DNA from: Delphinus delphis
Lineage: Eukaryota > Chordata > Mammalia > Artiodactyla > Delphinidae
Direction: 5' to 3'
DNA length: 64,000 nucleotides
NCBI RefSeq assembly: GCF_949987515.2
Contig: NC_082687.1
Span: 24,970,148 to 25,034,147, forward strand
Both the position numbers and the translations under genes were made by a program. The notes under the pieces are model-generated. The model saw nothing but the letters and a program-made list of their open reading frames with translations. It was not told where the DNA came from and searched no databases. Shown piece by piece: positions 32,422 through 43,560 of the stretch. How positions within the stretch are numbered: position 1 is the stretch's first letter; every line of letters starts with the position of its first letter.

Positions 32422-34510
32422 GAATACCTGAATAATCATTGTTCTGCTGGGCTTTATTATTCTGGTATAGATATGACTTTGCTTTTATTTTTTAGTCTTT
32501 TAGACAACTTTGCCTTCTATTGTGCTTTTCTGGACCATCTTCTGTTGTCTTCCTTTAAGTGCTTAAGAAAGGAAACATAATGTTAACACCTCTCTAAGCA
32601 GAACATAATTGGAAGACTAAATCTGACATAAAAGTAATGCATTTCAAAGCCAAATTGGTTTTATCTCTGCTTTTCTGGATAATTCCTGTCACTTTCCCCT
32701 TGCTTTTTTCTTGTATTATCACAAGCTGATGGTACTAAAAAAGAAAGTTCTAGTAGTTCAGTTTATCTCATTAAAATTAGTCTTCTTTAGCTGGTAAACA
32801 CTGCACTTTGAGATGCAAATAGTTCATTGCAAATTCCTTGGAATTTATTTTTTTACATTTATGTCTATTTTTGTATAGTCTTACAGTTCAGTCATTTTTA
32901 TTTTTATTTTTTTTCGTCAGGGCTATTTAAGAATTTGATGAAACCCTGGATCCCCTATCACGCTCCCATCCTCCAATCCAAAAATGCTTATATGCCCTGA
33001 AGCTTGTGTGTGCACAGAAGTACCCAAATTTCAGGTGAAGGACATCCATGGGACTGCCTTGCCAAGTGTGTTCATAAACACTGATTTGTAATTTCCTTTA
33101 CAAAGAATAGAGATATTGAGTGTTAAAAGCTACTTTGATGTTCCTATCAAGTTGAGCAATCCGAGGCCCAGGGAAGATAGCGGACTTGCCTGAAGTCACC
33201 CATCCAGTGATTGGAGGAGGGAAAGCCTGCACCTGGATCACTGTCATTGTCAAGTTCCCATTTGTTTGTTCTTTCCTTCCTCACTCGCTGTGCTCCTGGG
33301 CCTTTGGTCTGAGCATATCCAGTGTTAATTGGGGAGGGGAGGAAAGGAGAATTTTTTGGCATGATGTTAACTTTTTGTACCCAACATTATTTGAGCTGAG
33401 TATGAATCAAGTCTGACAACCTCAGATGTTTTTTACAGATTAAAATTGATTTTTTTTTTTTTAATTTTAGAGATGGAAAAGAAACGCCTTATGCCTGATT
33501 TAGTCAATGGGACCTTACTAGAAAATGGTAGATCCGAGATTCTACGAAGTTCAAATTAAATCAGGCAAGTCTGCTGTACAAATCTCCTCGTTTGGCTCTC
33601 AAAAACAAATCATATTCCTAACCAAAAGTCAGAGATTGGGGTATTTAGGGAAGGAGTTAGGAGGTACTAGGGAGAGAATTGGAAAGGTCTAAGGAGGAAA
33701 GGGATAATTTAAATATAAAAATTTAGAAATGAAATATAAAGTTATAAAATGACATTGAGGCTGATGAAGTGTTCTGTGTAATTGTACTTCTGTATGTGGT
33801 TTTTCTTTTCTTTTTTAAAAACTTACTATTACCGGTTTATTATGAAAGGATATAACTCAGGAACAGCCAGATAGAAGAGATGCACAGGGCAAGGTATGGG
33901 GCGCCATGAGCTCCATGTCCTCTCCAGGCGCCCCACCCGCATAGCACCTTGATGTGTTCACCAGCCTGGAGGCTGTGGTCTTAATTTTTGGTACCAAGAT
34001 TAGCAGGAAGTGCTTTGGTAACAAATAGAGGCATCTCCATTTTGCCTCGAATTGAAATCTCTTGACTCTTTATCCCCCTTTTCTGCTATTACGTCGTATT
34101 GCAACTATTTAGGCTAATCTGGTGACCTGTCATCTGATTTGCTGCAAAAATACCTGAAGTATTTTTAATACTTCTGGAGTTACTGCCTTTAAAAAAAAAA
34201 AAAAAACTAAGTTGCATGAATGTACTTACTTAAAATCTAAGTCAAAATCTTCACTATGGTGTTCGTTATTAAAATAACGTCAGTTTTAGAGATGTACTAC
34301 TAGTCCTAGGCAAAAAAGTAACATTTACAGCTATTGCTGGCTGATTTGCAGAAATGAGCGGGCCCTGTAGAACATTCATTTGCATAAGGAAAGCTGTCTT
34401 TCAGATGGGAAAAGCCAGTCTTTCAAAAACAGTTCAACTCCAATGACTGCATCGGGCTTTTAGGCTGATGCTGGGAACTGCAGTATTTGAGCAGTTTAAT
34501 CTAACATCTT
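32421..34510. other. intronic stretch, mostly unique
   Basis: The stretch at about 33785-33990 (CCGGTTTATTATGAAAGGAT, AACAGCCAGATAGAAGAGAT) resembles an old mammalian repeat of unknown name. A MIR-like piece lies at about 33150-33250 (GAGGCCCAGGGAAGATAGCG). A poly(A) run is at 34190-34206. I recognise nothing else. Confidence 0.4.
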
Positions 34511-34520
34511 TGTGATTTTT

Positions 34521-34894
34521 AAAAAATTAATTTATTATTTTATTTTTGGCTGCGTTGGGTCTTCGTTGCTGCGCGCGGGCTTTCTCTAGCTGTGGCGAGC
34601 GGGGACTCCTCTTCGTTGTGGTGCGCGGTCTTCTCATTGCGGTGGCTTCTCGTTGCAGAGCACGGGCTAGATCTAGGTGCGCGGGCTTCAGTAATTGTGG
34701 CATGCAGACTCAGTAGTTGTGGTGCAAGGGCTCAGTAGTTGTGGCTTGCGGGCTCCAGAGTGCAGGCTCAGTAGTTGTGGCACACGGGCTTAGTTGCTCT
34801 GCGGCATGTGGGATCTTCCTGGACGAGGGCTCGAACCCGTGTCCCCTGCATTGGCAGGTGGATTCTTAACCACTGCGCCACCAGGGAAGCCCCC
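34521..34894 (-). mobile_element. long CHR-2-type SINE
   Basis: On the + strand it reads TTTTTGGCTGCGTTGGGTCT through GCTGCGCGCGGGCTTTCTCT to CACTGCGCCACCAGGGAAGC. Target-site duplication TGTGATTTTT at 34511-34520 and 34895-34904. Confidence 0.93.
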
Positions 34895-34904
34895 TGTGAT
34901 TTTT

Positions 34905-35890
34905 TAATAAGCTAAAATCAGAACTTTAGAGAACATTCCCTGTTGAAGATAAAGCATCAAACTCTCTAAGGTTTGAGGGAATCCATACCTGGCAATTCTC
35001 CCAAATCTCTCTGCTTGGTTCCTAGTGTTCACATAGGAGCCTTATATAGAACCCAGGTCTATGGTTGGTGGATTGATTTCTTAACTAATTTTCTTGAGAC
35101 AAGCCTGGATTTCAAGGAACACATACAACATACACAGCAGTTACTTATGCATCTATATGCTTTTGAGCTCACGGTGAAAATAAATATTCACTATGTCATG
35201 TTTGCGAAAAGGAGGATAGAGGGGTCTAGCTTTTGATTCAAAAATATATTTATACGTGTAATTTTTTAATGCTTTATTTGTAGTTTCCCCTTAATTTTAG
35301 GGCAGCTGTACTATATTTTTTCCTACAATTCCAGATAGTTAGGGTATAGTTACTCAAACTATTCATTCATTTTCCTCTCCGTGTCTATCTTTTGTGGTTT
35401 CTTTGCGGTGTGCTTATGCAAAGTGGAAGTATTTCAGACCTTTATAGTTTTTTTTCTTTCAGTTTCGAATACCACAAGAAGAAAAGGGAACTCATTATCT
35501 TTCAAGTATTATAATTAGGCATTAAATTAAGTCATTAGTTAGCTAAATGCAAGATCTTTTGTTTAGATTGAAGGAAAACATGTCTTTTTAATGGAGGAGA
35601 GGGGTATTAAATATCTCCTTATTTGATAATTTTGATGCAGTGTGGTAATGAGCATATGCTTCACTTAGTGAATCCGTTAGTTCAGAGTGGCTCAGTAATT
35701 AGTGAGGAGACCCACAAAAATGAAGAATTAAATGCAACATCACAAGAGTTGTTGCAGGGTAATATAGGGGTAAGTTGTACAGACAGTTCACATGAGGCCC
35801 ACTGTGATGTGGAAGGATGTGTGGGTTTGCACTGGGAGAAGGAAGAGACATTTGGGCAGAGTAACGGCGTGGAAGACTCAAGGTAACAGG
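34905..35890. other. intronic stretch, nothing recognised
   Basis: No named repeat and no coding motif. Two short open frames near 34973-35236 and 35623-35886 show no family resemblance. Confidence 0.4.
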
Positions 35891-35892
35891 AG

Positions 35893-36092
35893 CAGCGCTG
35901 TCCGATAGAACTCTCTGCAGTGATGGAAATGTGCTGTATCTGTGCTGTCCAGCACTATAGCCACTAGCCGCGAGTGGCTGTTGTGCATTTAAAATGTGGC
36001 TAGTGCAACTGAGGACTGCATTTTAAATTTTCATTAATTTATGTTTAAATAGCCACCTGTTTAACAATGAGCTATCACGTTGGACAGCACAG
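35893..36092 (+). mobile_element. short hAT-Charlie-type transposon
   Basis: Ends CAGCGCTGTCCGATAGAACT and CACGTTGGACAGCACAG are inverted repeats. The body has GATGGAAATGTGCTGTATCT, ATAGCCACTAGCCGCGAGTG and AAAATGTGGCTAGTGCAACT. It belongs to the same family as 31344-31552. Confidence 0.85.
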
Positions 36093-36159
36093 ATCTGGAG
36101 GCCAGTCTGCAGCTCTGACTGACCACAGAGGGTATTCCTGATGTGGTCCCATGTGGTGA

Positions 36160-37440
36160 GCTGGGAGAGGTGTTTGGAAAGGTTAAGTTGAGGATGAGGG
36201 TTTGAGGACCTCAGCGTGCCAGAATAAGGAAGCACTGGGAAGTCACAGAAGGTGTTTGAACTTGCAGTTTGGGTTGGACAGGGTAGAGTCCATATGCCAG
36301 GAGATTGATAAGAAAGCGCTTTGAGTTCTCTCTCTCTGATGGGGTGGGTTTTGTGAGTGAAAAGACACCTGGTGGTTATTTGGCTAGAGAGTAATGGGAA
36401 AGAGGGGTGTCAGATTATCGTTAAGTTTCCAACCTGAGTGGCTGGAAAATTAATAAAGCCTTTACTTAAGAATAGAGAAGAACTGGTTCTGGAAGGAATA
36501 AAAATTGTGTGAATGATAAATTAGAATTGACAGGTTGAATTTAAGGTGGGGTATGTAAGTATTCTACAGGCAAGTTGGAGATACATAACTAAGCTAAAGC
36601 CTAGGGGAGGGCTCGGAGCTTTACGTAGATGCCAAGTAGTGATCTGTTGGGAATGATGGTGGAACGTCCGGGAATGGATGGGTATTTGGAGAGGATCATG
36701 TACAGAGAAACAGAGAGCTGGTGGGTTGAATCTTCCCTTGATGCCCACAATTAGGAAGTGGTAGAAAGGAGAGGCATGTTTGAAGTAGACAAAAGAAGGA
36801 ACTGAAAGGAAGGTGTGGGGTCAGAGGAGAAGTTAAACCAGGAAGCCAAGGGAAGAGAGATTCCAGAGGAAGGTTCAAAGGGGGACATGTTGTATGGTTC
36901 AGGGTGAAGGAGAGAAGGTCAGGGTAATCAAGTGAATGCAGCTGAGGTGAAGAGACTGAGTATATTAAGAAATAAGAAACAGAGTCTTCTATGCCCTCGA
37001 GTGATTTATGTTTCAAAATTGATGAGACGACTTCTTATTTGAAGGTTGAGGGAAAGAAGTTAATGGACAGAAAGCAATCAGAGATGAGATGATGGAGGTA
37101 GTGATCTGGAGCGCAGGTGACAAAATATTAGTCATGGTAAGGAGGGAGATTGTCTGAGAAGGAAGCAGAATGGGGTCCGAGAGAGGAAAGCGGATGGCAC
37201 AGAGCTCATGTCAGCTTGCGCTGGTTTTCCCAGTAGTGTCGGAGGCAAGTCAGTCCCTTCATTGGGATGGTGAGCCGGGAGAATCAGAAAATGGTGCTGG
37301 AAGTTTAAGAATAATGGAGAAGGTTTGGAAGAACCATTGTAGGTGATGTGCCAGGAAATCTGTGGCGAATTCAGAGGCTGAGCAGTCGGAGGAAGCCTGG
37401 GGTGAGGTTTGACGTGGCTGTAGAGTAGACTAGTAATTGC
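36160..37440 (+). repeat. old interspersed repeat, same unnamed family as 10500
   Basis: GCAAGTTGGAGATACATAAC, GGAACGTCCGGGAATGGATG-type phrases and the long G/A-rich purine bias match the other copies in the same orientation. Edges are uncertain. The open frames on the minus strand follow from the purine bias. Confidence 0.4.
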
Positions 37441-37544
37441 TGCTTTTTAGTGTAACTTGGTGCCTGAAAGTAAGATTGGAGAGGAATGTTGGCAGAGATG
37501 ATTCTGGCTGAGGGATAGAAAATAGGCTAAGAAATGAGGTTCTA

Positions 37545-37800
37545 GAGTCAGGTTGCCTGGGTTTAAGTCCCAGCCCCCAACACTGACTTGCTTTTTTATA
37601 ACTTTGGGAAAGCTGCCATTAACTTTTTTTTTCTAATTTTTAAAAATTGAACTATAGTTGATTTACAATGTTGTGACCATTAACTTTTTTTTTTGACCAT
37701 TAACTTTTTGAACCTCACTTTCCTCATCTGAAAAATAGAGATAATAGTATCAGCCTCAGGATTGATAGAAAGATGAGATGAGTTATCCTTCCATATTTCA
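37545..37800 (+). mobile_element. MIR with a tiny L1 insertion
   Basis: MIR phrases TCTAGAGTCAGGTTGCCTGG, GTTTAAGTCCCAGCCCCCAA and CTCACTTTCCTCATCTGAAA are in order. About 37628-37675 carries a reverse-strand L1 3' end (ATTGAACTATAGTTGATTTA, CAATGTTGTG). CCATTAACTTTTT occurs three times around the insertion, from target-site duplication plus a further local duplication. Confidence 0.7.
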
Positions 37801-38541
37801 TCTAAGATGCTGTTAATCATAAGATGTTATTTCATGTACTACTGAGGAAAAAACCATCATTTAGGCACAACATACCACTGACTGTAAATTTCCTGGTTAG
37901 GAGAGGGTACATCTTGCAGTCAGTGAAGTACAGGATACATAAGGGACTTAGCCTAGGACCTGGCACATAATTAGCATTTGGAAAATGTTAGCTATTTAAT
38001 ATTTGTAAGAGTCAATGTGATTGTAGAGTCTAGAATGTTAATGAGAGCAATATCGAATCCAACCTAGATAAGGGGTTACAGGTTATAAGGAGTCTAATGG
38101 ATTAAATGAACTGAGAAGGGTTAAGCAATGGGAATCCTGATAATGAAATTGTGGAATATCAAGTTTGGGAATTTGTAGATGGAGTGTTTCCCTGACAATG
38201 CCAGCTAAAGTTTTTTAAGAAAAGTATAGTAATTGAACTAAGAGAAGAATGCCCTTTATTGATTTTAAAAAGCTATTTAAAGTTGCCCAGAGCTTTTAAA
38301 AGTAAGTATTGTGAATTTATCTATGGATTTTTCTTACACTATTCATTAGTGTTAAAAAATTTTTTTTCATTAGAGAATACACACTCAGTGAAGAAAGATT
38401 CCGGCGTGGATTCTGGTCATAGTGTCAGAAGGAAAGGGGGAGATGGATTCTCGATTATCATTGATTGAGTGAATTGTCATTTTCAAGAGATGGGGGTATG
38501 GGGGCGGGGGTAGTACTAATAGCTGCTTGTAGAGCTCTTTT

Positions 38542-38668
38542 GTTTTTGGTTTTTGTTTTGGCCACGCTGTGTGGCATGCGGGATCTTAGTTCCCCCACCA
38601 GGGATCGAACCCGTGCCCCCTCCGTTGGGAGTGTGGAGTCTTAACCATTGGACCACCAGGGAAGTCCC
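38542..38668 (-). mobile_element. CHR-1-type SINE
   Basis: On the + strand it reads TTTTGGCCACGCTGTGTGGC, CACCAGGGATCGAACCCGTG, AACCATTGGACCACCAGGG. Target-site duplication TGTAGAGCTCTTTT is perfect at 38528-38541 and 38669-38682. Confidence 0.94.
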
Positions 38669-38689
38669 TGTAGAGCTCTTTTAAACATG

Positions 38690-39168
38690 GCTCAGAAAGC
38701 AGAAACCATAAAGGAAAAAAATTATAGATTTGACAACATTTATGTGACCAAACACACACTCTTGAATGACCACACACAAAAATACAACCGTTCAAATTTG
38801 CAGCAAGTTACTCTTCTTGTAAAAAACTTAAAATCAATAGGAAATTCCACCCCTACAGAAAAATTGGTACATGGACCTGGAGAGTATCATACTAGGTGAA
38901 GTCAGGCAGACAAAGGCAAGTATCATAGATATCACTTATAGGTGGAATCTAAAAACATGATACAATGAACTTATTTACAAAAGACTCACAGACATAGAAA
39001 ACAAATTTATGGTCACCAAGGGGGAAAGCGGGGGAGGGATGAATTTGGGATTAACAGATACACACTACTCTATGTAAAATAGATAAACTACAAGGATCTA
39101 CTGTATAGCACAGGGAACTATACTTAATATCTTGGAATAACCTATAATGGAAAAGAATCTGAAAAAGA

Positions 39169-39212
<44 letters not shown>

Positions 39213-39262
39213 ATACACCTGAAACGTAAATCACGTATGCTTCAATTAAAAAAAAAATAAAT
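38690..39262 (+). mobile_element. artiodactyl-type L1 3' end with (GT)20
   Basis: Sense L1 phrases: ATCATACTAGGTGAAGTCAG, GGTGGAATCTAAAAACATGA, CTACTGTATAGCACAGGGAA, TATAATGGAAAAGAATCTGA, then (GT)n at 39171-39210 and ACACCTGAAACGTAAATCA plus an A-rich tail. This is the only L1 inside the SMAD1 intron that is young-looking and sense. Confidence 0.85.
39171..39210. repeat. (GT)20 microsatellite
   Basis: An uninterrupted 40-base GT run lies at the usual GT-expansion site of the L1 3' UTR. It is a good candidate for length polymorphism. Confidence 0.97.
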
Positions 39263-39716
39263 GAAATTCTGGGCTCCTAAAAAAATTGGTAAAGGACAGG
39301 AACAATTCACAAATGAATGAAATGCAAACTACTAATAGACATGAACTGTTCTGCCGTGTCCTGGATGAGACTCTTCACTGGAATGGGGACGATGTCTTCT
39401 CTTTTACTTTATTGTATCATTCTTTGTGGACCAGGAAGGATCAGTCTGGGGAAACTGGGCTTTTCTCACCGAAGGAAAGGAAGCCAAAATTTCCCTGCCT
39501 CCTAAGAGAAGCTGGGGTCACAAGGAGGTACACAATGAATGTAAGCTGGAGTTATAAGAGACAGGCCATCTCCATCCCATTTCCTTGATGTTGCCCTGCT
39601 ACCCTCATGACATTGGGCTAGGAGTCTCCTCATTGGAATGTGAGGTGTTCCCAGTGCTTTAGGGGCTCTCAGTTCTATGCAGGTTCTCAACCAGCTGGCA
39701 TGATGGGTGAACTTTT

Positions 39717-39907
39717 TTTTTTTTTTTTTTTGCGGTACGCGGGCCTCTCATCATTGTGGCCTCTCCCGCCGCGGAGCACAGGCTCCGGACGCGCAGGCTC
39801 AGCGGCCATGGCTCACGGGCCCAGCCGCTCCGCGGCATGTGGGATCCTCCCGGACCGGGGCACAAACCCGCGTCCCCTGCACCAGCAGGCGGACTCCCAA
39901 CTTATCA
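39717..39907 (-). mobile_element. CHRS-type SINE, 5'-truncated
   Basis: On the + strand a T tail leads to TTGCGGTACGCGGGCCTCTC and runs to GCAGGCGGACTCCCAA. The usual last ~25 bases (ending CCACCAGGGAAGCCC) are absent and replaced by seven unrelated bases. Target-site duplication GTGAACTTTT at 39707-39716 and 39908-39917. Confidence 0.88.
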
Positions 39908-39917
39908 GTGAACTTTT

Positions 39918-41110
39918 AAGGATACCAGTGCTCCATAGAGCACATCGAAATGGGCCTCTTGCTCTCCCACCTGAGTTGCAGTATTAGATTTGATTTGTAG
40001 TGGCGTTTTCTTATTCATATGAGACACAGTGATGGCCTTAGAACATGGTTTTTCTTATTGAGCTAGACTGGTTCATAAGGTATTGAAATAAGAAGTTCTC
40101 CTACATAGTAAAACCTCTTATAAAGTGAAGAAAATTTGAAGTTAGGCATTAGCATTTGATTTCCCAGATTGTCTCTTGAGGGTAATAGTTAATGTCATGG
40201 GCGTAAGAAAGGCTTCTCACGTGCTGCCTGTAAGGTGGTTTTTGGTAGGGTCCTTACCTAACCGAAGTACACTCAGTCTTACCTCAGCCTTGAGTTTTTA
40301 CCTGGCCACTCGACAGAAGAGGATTCATCAGCATCTTCTGACCCACCATCTCCTCTTTCTTAAGTGATCTGCAAATATTTCAGAGTTGGGGGGGAAAAAA
40401 GGCTTTTGAATTTTACCCACAGGCTTACCACGAATTTCAGCCACAGGCCAGTTACCCCCGCCTCTTCTTTCGTTAAGTCCTTTCAGAGGACGGTGCCTGG
40501 GAGTAGGGGGCCGGAGCTGGTATGCATTGGTCAGAGCCATCCTTCAAACTCTTTAAGCCAAGTTGGGGAGGGAGGATGAATGCCGGCAACACGAGTCTTA
40601 ATTTTATCAAAAAGCGTCCTTAATTTTATGGGTAGCTTTGTTTGGAAGGGAGTGGTAATGCTACAGTGAGTGTGGCTTTAGGAATTACACCTTTAGCCCT
40701 GTGACAGCTCAGCACAGCTGCCTGTACATAGCTTGCCATCCCATCTGTTATGGCTTCCTGTTTTGCTTTGTGTCCGTTGCTGGCTTTGCAGTCTGCATAA
40801 TTAATAACAACCTCTTTATTTTCCCAGTGTTCGTGTTTGTGTGCTCAGGACTTCTATTCAGTTTGTTCAAGCTCGAGAGAACGAGCTTGGTTTCAAATGG
40901 CCTTCTGTTAAACTGTGAGCAAAATTAATTTGATTACCCTTGAAATGATTGGCATCCAAGCTGTATTTATAGCATTTATTTGCATGGAAACACTGAAGAG
41001 TTCTGTCTTGTCATACTGTGCAGGCTGAGATGTTGATCTGTATTCCAGGAAAGCCTCCATTAAAAGCGGTGCATCCTCACTGAGCAGTTCTGCTTTTTGT
41101 TGAGCCAATA
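39918..41110. other. repeat-poor intronic stretch
   Basis: No repeat that I can name. The region looks unique and has mixed base composition. Function unknown. Confidence 0.4.
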
Positions 41111-41190
41111 TTAATCAATTCAGCAAATGTTTCATGCATCCAGTGCTGGGCTCTGTTTCGGGGAGGGAGAGAGGAACATCTAAGTCAGTT
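41110..41190 (-). mobile_element. L2-type 3' fragment
   Basis: TCAATTCAGCAAATGTTTCA and TGCATCCAGTGCTGGGCTCT resemble the reverse complement of an L2 end. Confidence 0.45.
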
Positions 41191-41649
41191 TTTGCTGTGC
41201 AGAAGCAATCTTACTGGTAAGAGGAGACTACGATTATATGAAAAGCTAAATAACAAGCCATCGTTACTCATGTTATAGCGTCTTATTTTGAGTGTATTTC
41301 TTCAGTAATTGGGATAGCCTTTCAGAATCAAGGGATTAGGAAAGAAATCTAACGTAGTTGGTAGAGCTCCTGCACTGTGCCCACCTCCAGCTTAGTGGAT
41401 TCTTTCGGCAAGTTTTTGAGCATCTCTACCTATATTTCTGTTCATAGTGTCTCTTATAGAGCTTGATAAAGTTGGGATAAGTGGTCATAAATGTAGGATT
41501 TGCACTGAGATTGTAACTTTGAGGAAAAATGCAAACGTGCTTGTCTAATGCAGCTTCTGTTTTAATAGCTTTTATTACAGTTATGTTATTCATTCTTTAG
41601 ACTGAGTTCCTTGAGGGTATGTGGACAGTATCTTTACGATCTTGATGTT

Positions 41650-41820
41650 AGCACAGTGGTTCTCACTTTGCACATCAGAATCCTGTGAATGACAACCACC
41701 GCAGAAATGCCAGGGCCCGCCCCTGGGGGGGCTCTGATTCCAGGGTTTCGGTTAGGGAGCTTTTAAAGAAGCACCACAGGTGAGTCTAATGTACAATAGC
41801 ATTGAGAACTGTCGGCTTGA
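41650..41820 (+). mobile_element. MER5A-like hAT element
   Basis: CAGTGGTTCTCACTTTGCAC at the left and GCATTGAGAACTGTCGG at the right are decayed inverted ends. CACATCAGAATCCTGTGAAT and GCACCACAGGTGAGTCTAAT fit the MER5A body. Confidence 0.65.
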
Positions 41821-42204
41821 CACACGGTAGTGATGAGTGAATTTTTTCATTTTGATGTGTTTAAAAATATGTCGGGAAATAGGACGTGTGGTATGCTGTA
41901 GGTCTGTTGTGAACATGAACTATGTCTTTGATATCCAGCAGCACTTGGTGCCGGGTGATACCTGTTCTAGGTGCTCCAGACGACCCAGGTAGTTCTGAGG
42001 GTTAACTTTTGCTCCCCCTGTTTTAATTTGAGGAGAGAAGAGATAGAAAGAAAGGATATGTGTGTTTGAGAGCTTTCGCTTTTCCCTTCTTGAAGGAATC
42101 GGCAATTCCTTGTGTCCTAGAGTCTAGAAGTAGAGCTAATAAATAAAACTGTTGCGACCTGGGGCACCAAGAGCACAAAGAGAAAAGGAGAGAAGAGTGT
42201 TAGC

Positions 42205-42330
42205 GGAGGTTATCCGGCAGAGTCTGGAGGAGTGTTTGGGTGTCACAGCTGGGGGGAGGGCAGGGCTGTTTCCGCCAGCAAGGATGCTGCCAAATGTCCT
42301 GTAATGCGGAGGTTGAGAAACCCTGGAATA
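42205..42330 (+). mobile_element. hAT-type fragment
   Basis: TGTTTGGGTGTCACAGCTGG, GCTGCCAAATGTCCTGTAAT and GGTTGAGAAACCCTGG follow the right half of a common mammalian hAT element that ends GGTTGAGAACCACTG. Confidence 0.5.
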
Positions 42331-42839
42331 GGGGATAAGGAAGGGGCCTGGAAGGCAGATAGGATACTAAAGTGGTCGTGTCACAGATGGCTGTTCCTGC
42401 CACACCCGTATGCTGTTTGCTGTGTTATCCCCTCTCCCAAATCCTCTAGAGTCAAGAGCACCGTTTTTTGCCCTTATCTGTAGATAGTTTGTGACTGCCA
42501 GCTGTGTATGAACCGTTAAAAATGAACATTTTAATATTTTACCTATAATAAAATATGATACTTGAAAGAGTCCTTCAGTTATTTTCCATCTGTACATTTG
42601 CTTGAACGGGACAGTATTAATTCACATGCAAAAAAATAAGCCAGTAATTTTTGTTCTGTTTTGCTTACGTTTTCAGTAAAGGATACTAAGAACGATCAGT
42701 AAAACGGGAAAAAAAAATTACAAAAATAAACCCAGTAAAGCAATCAATCAATCCATCTCTGAGAGAACCAGAATAAAAGGAAAATTTCCAATCTTAACAA
42801 AGGCTATCTACTAAAATCTTACTTTTTAAACTGCTGTTT

Positions 42840-43000
42840 CTTACAGCATCATTTATAAAGGAGGAGTTTGAGGCGGCGCAAGTGTCTCCCTTTTAGGAAT
42901 GGATAAGAAAATACAGTCTATACGTCTTTTTTTTTTTTTTTAAAAACCACTACACAGTAAGTGGTAAAAATAAACTAGATTTTAAAAAAAGAACAATCAG
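42840..43000 (+). mobile_element. decayed L1 fragment
   Basis: CTTACAGCATCATTTATAAA, GGCGCAAGTGTCTCCC and GGAATGGATAAGAAAATACA resemble the L1 block 'gcagcattatttataata...aatggataaa'. Confidence 0.4.
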
Positions 43001-43429
43001 TGGGAATGTAAAGAAAATGAATTTCTTAAAAGGAGTTTAATTTTAATATTTCACAGCCTCATCATAAGAAAAGAGTATTAAGAGTTGAACACATACGTGG
43101 GCTGTTGGTGTGAGGTAATGGTGCCAATTTCCTTGTGTCTTTGTTCAGTTATCGCTTACAACTACTTATCCCTATTCTAGGCTGTTTAGATGAAAATGAA
43201 TTTAATTTTGTCATCGCTGCCCTGATAAAACTCTTGGTTTTTTTCATGTTCTAGGAAAGTGGCAAGATGCCAAGAAGGAAAGCAACAACGAAAACAAAAA
43301 TAAGTTGGGGAGAGAAGGAACCAGGGGGATTAAAGTAAAACCATAAGCACATCCTTGCTTGTCAGTCCCTCTACTTTATGCATGAGACAAAGGAGGAGGT
43401 TATTTAGGAAAAGCAGGGTGGTGGAGGGG

Positions 43430-43560
43430 TTGCCTTCAAGCCCTTAACCTTTCTGCATCACGGTTTCATCATCTCTAAAATAGTCTCTACATCACAGGAC
43501 TCCCATAAGGATTAAAGAGAGTGAATAGGTATGAAGTGTTCAGCACAGTGTTTGGTGTTT
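43430..43560 (+). mobile_element. MIR fragment
   Basis: AACCTTTCTGCATCACGG, TTTCATCATCTCTAAAATAG, AGGATTAAAGAGAGTGAATA and GTGTTCAGCACAGTGTTTGG follow the MIR 3' half. Confidence 0.65.
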
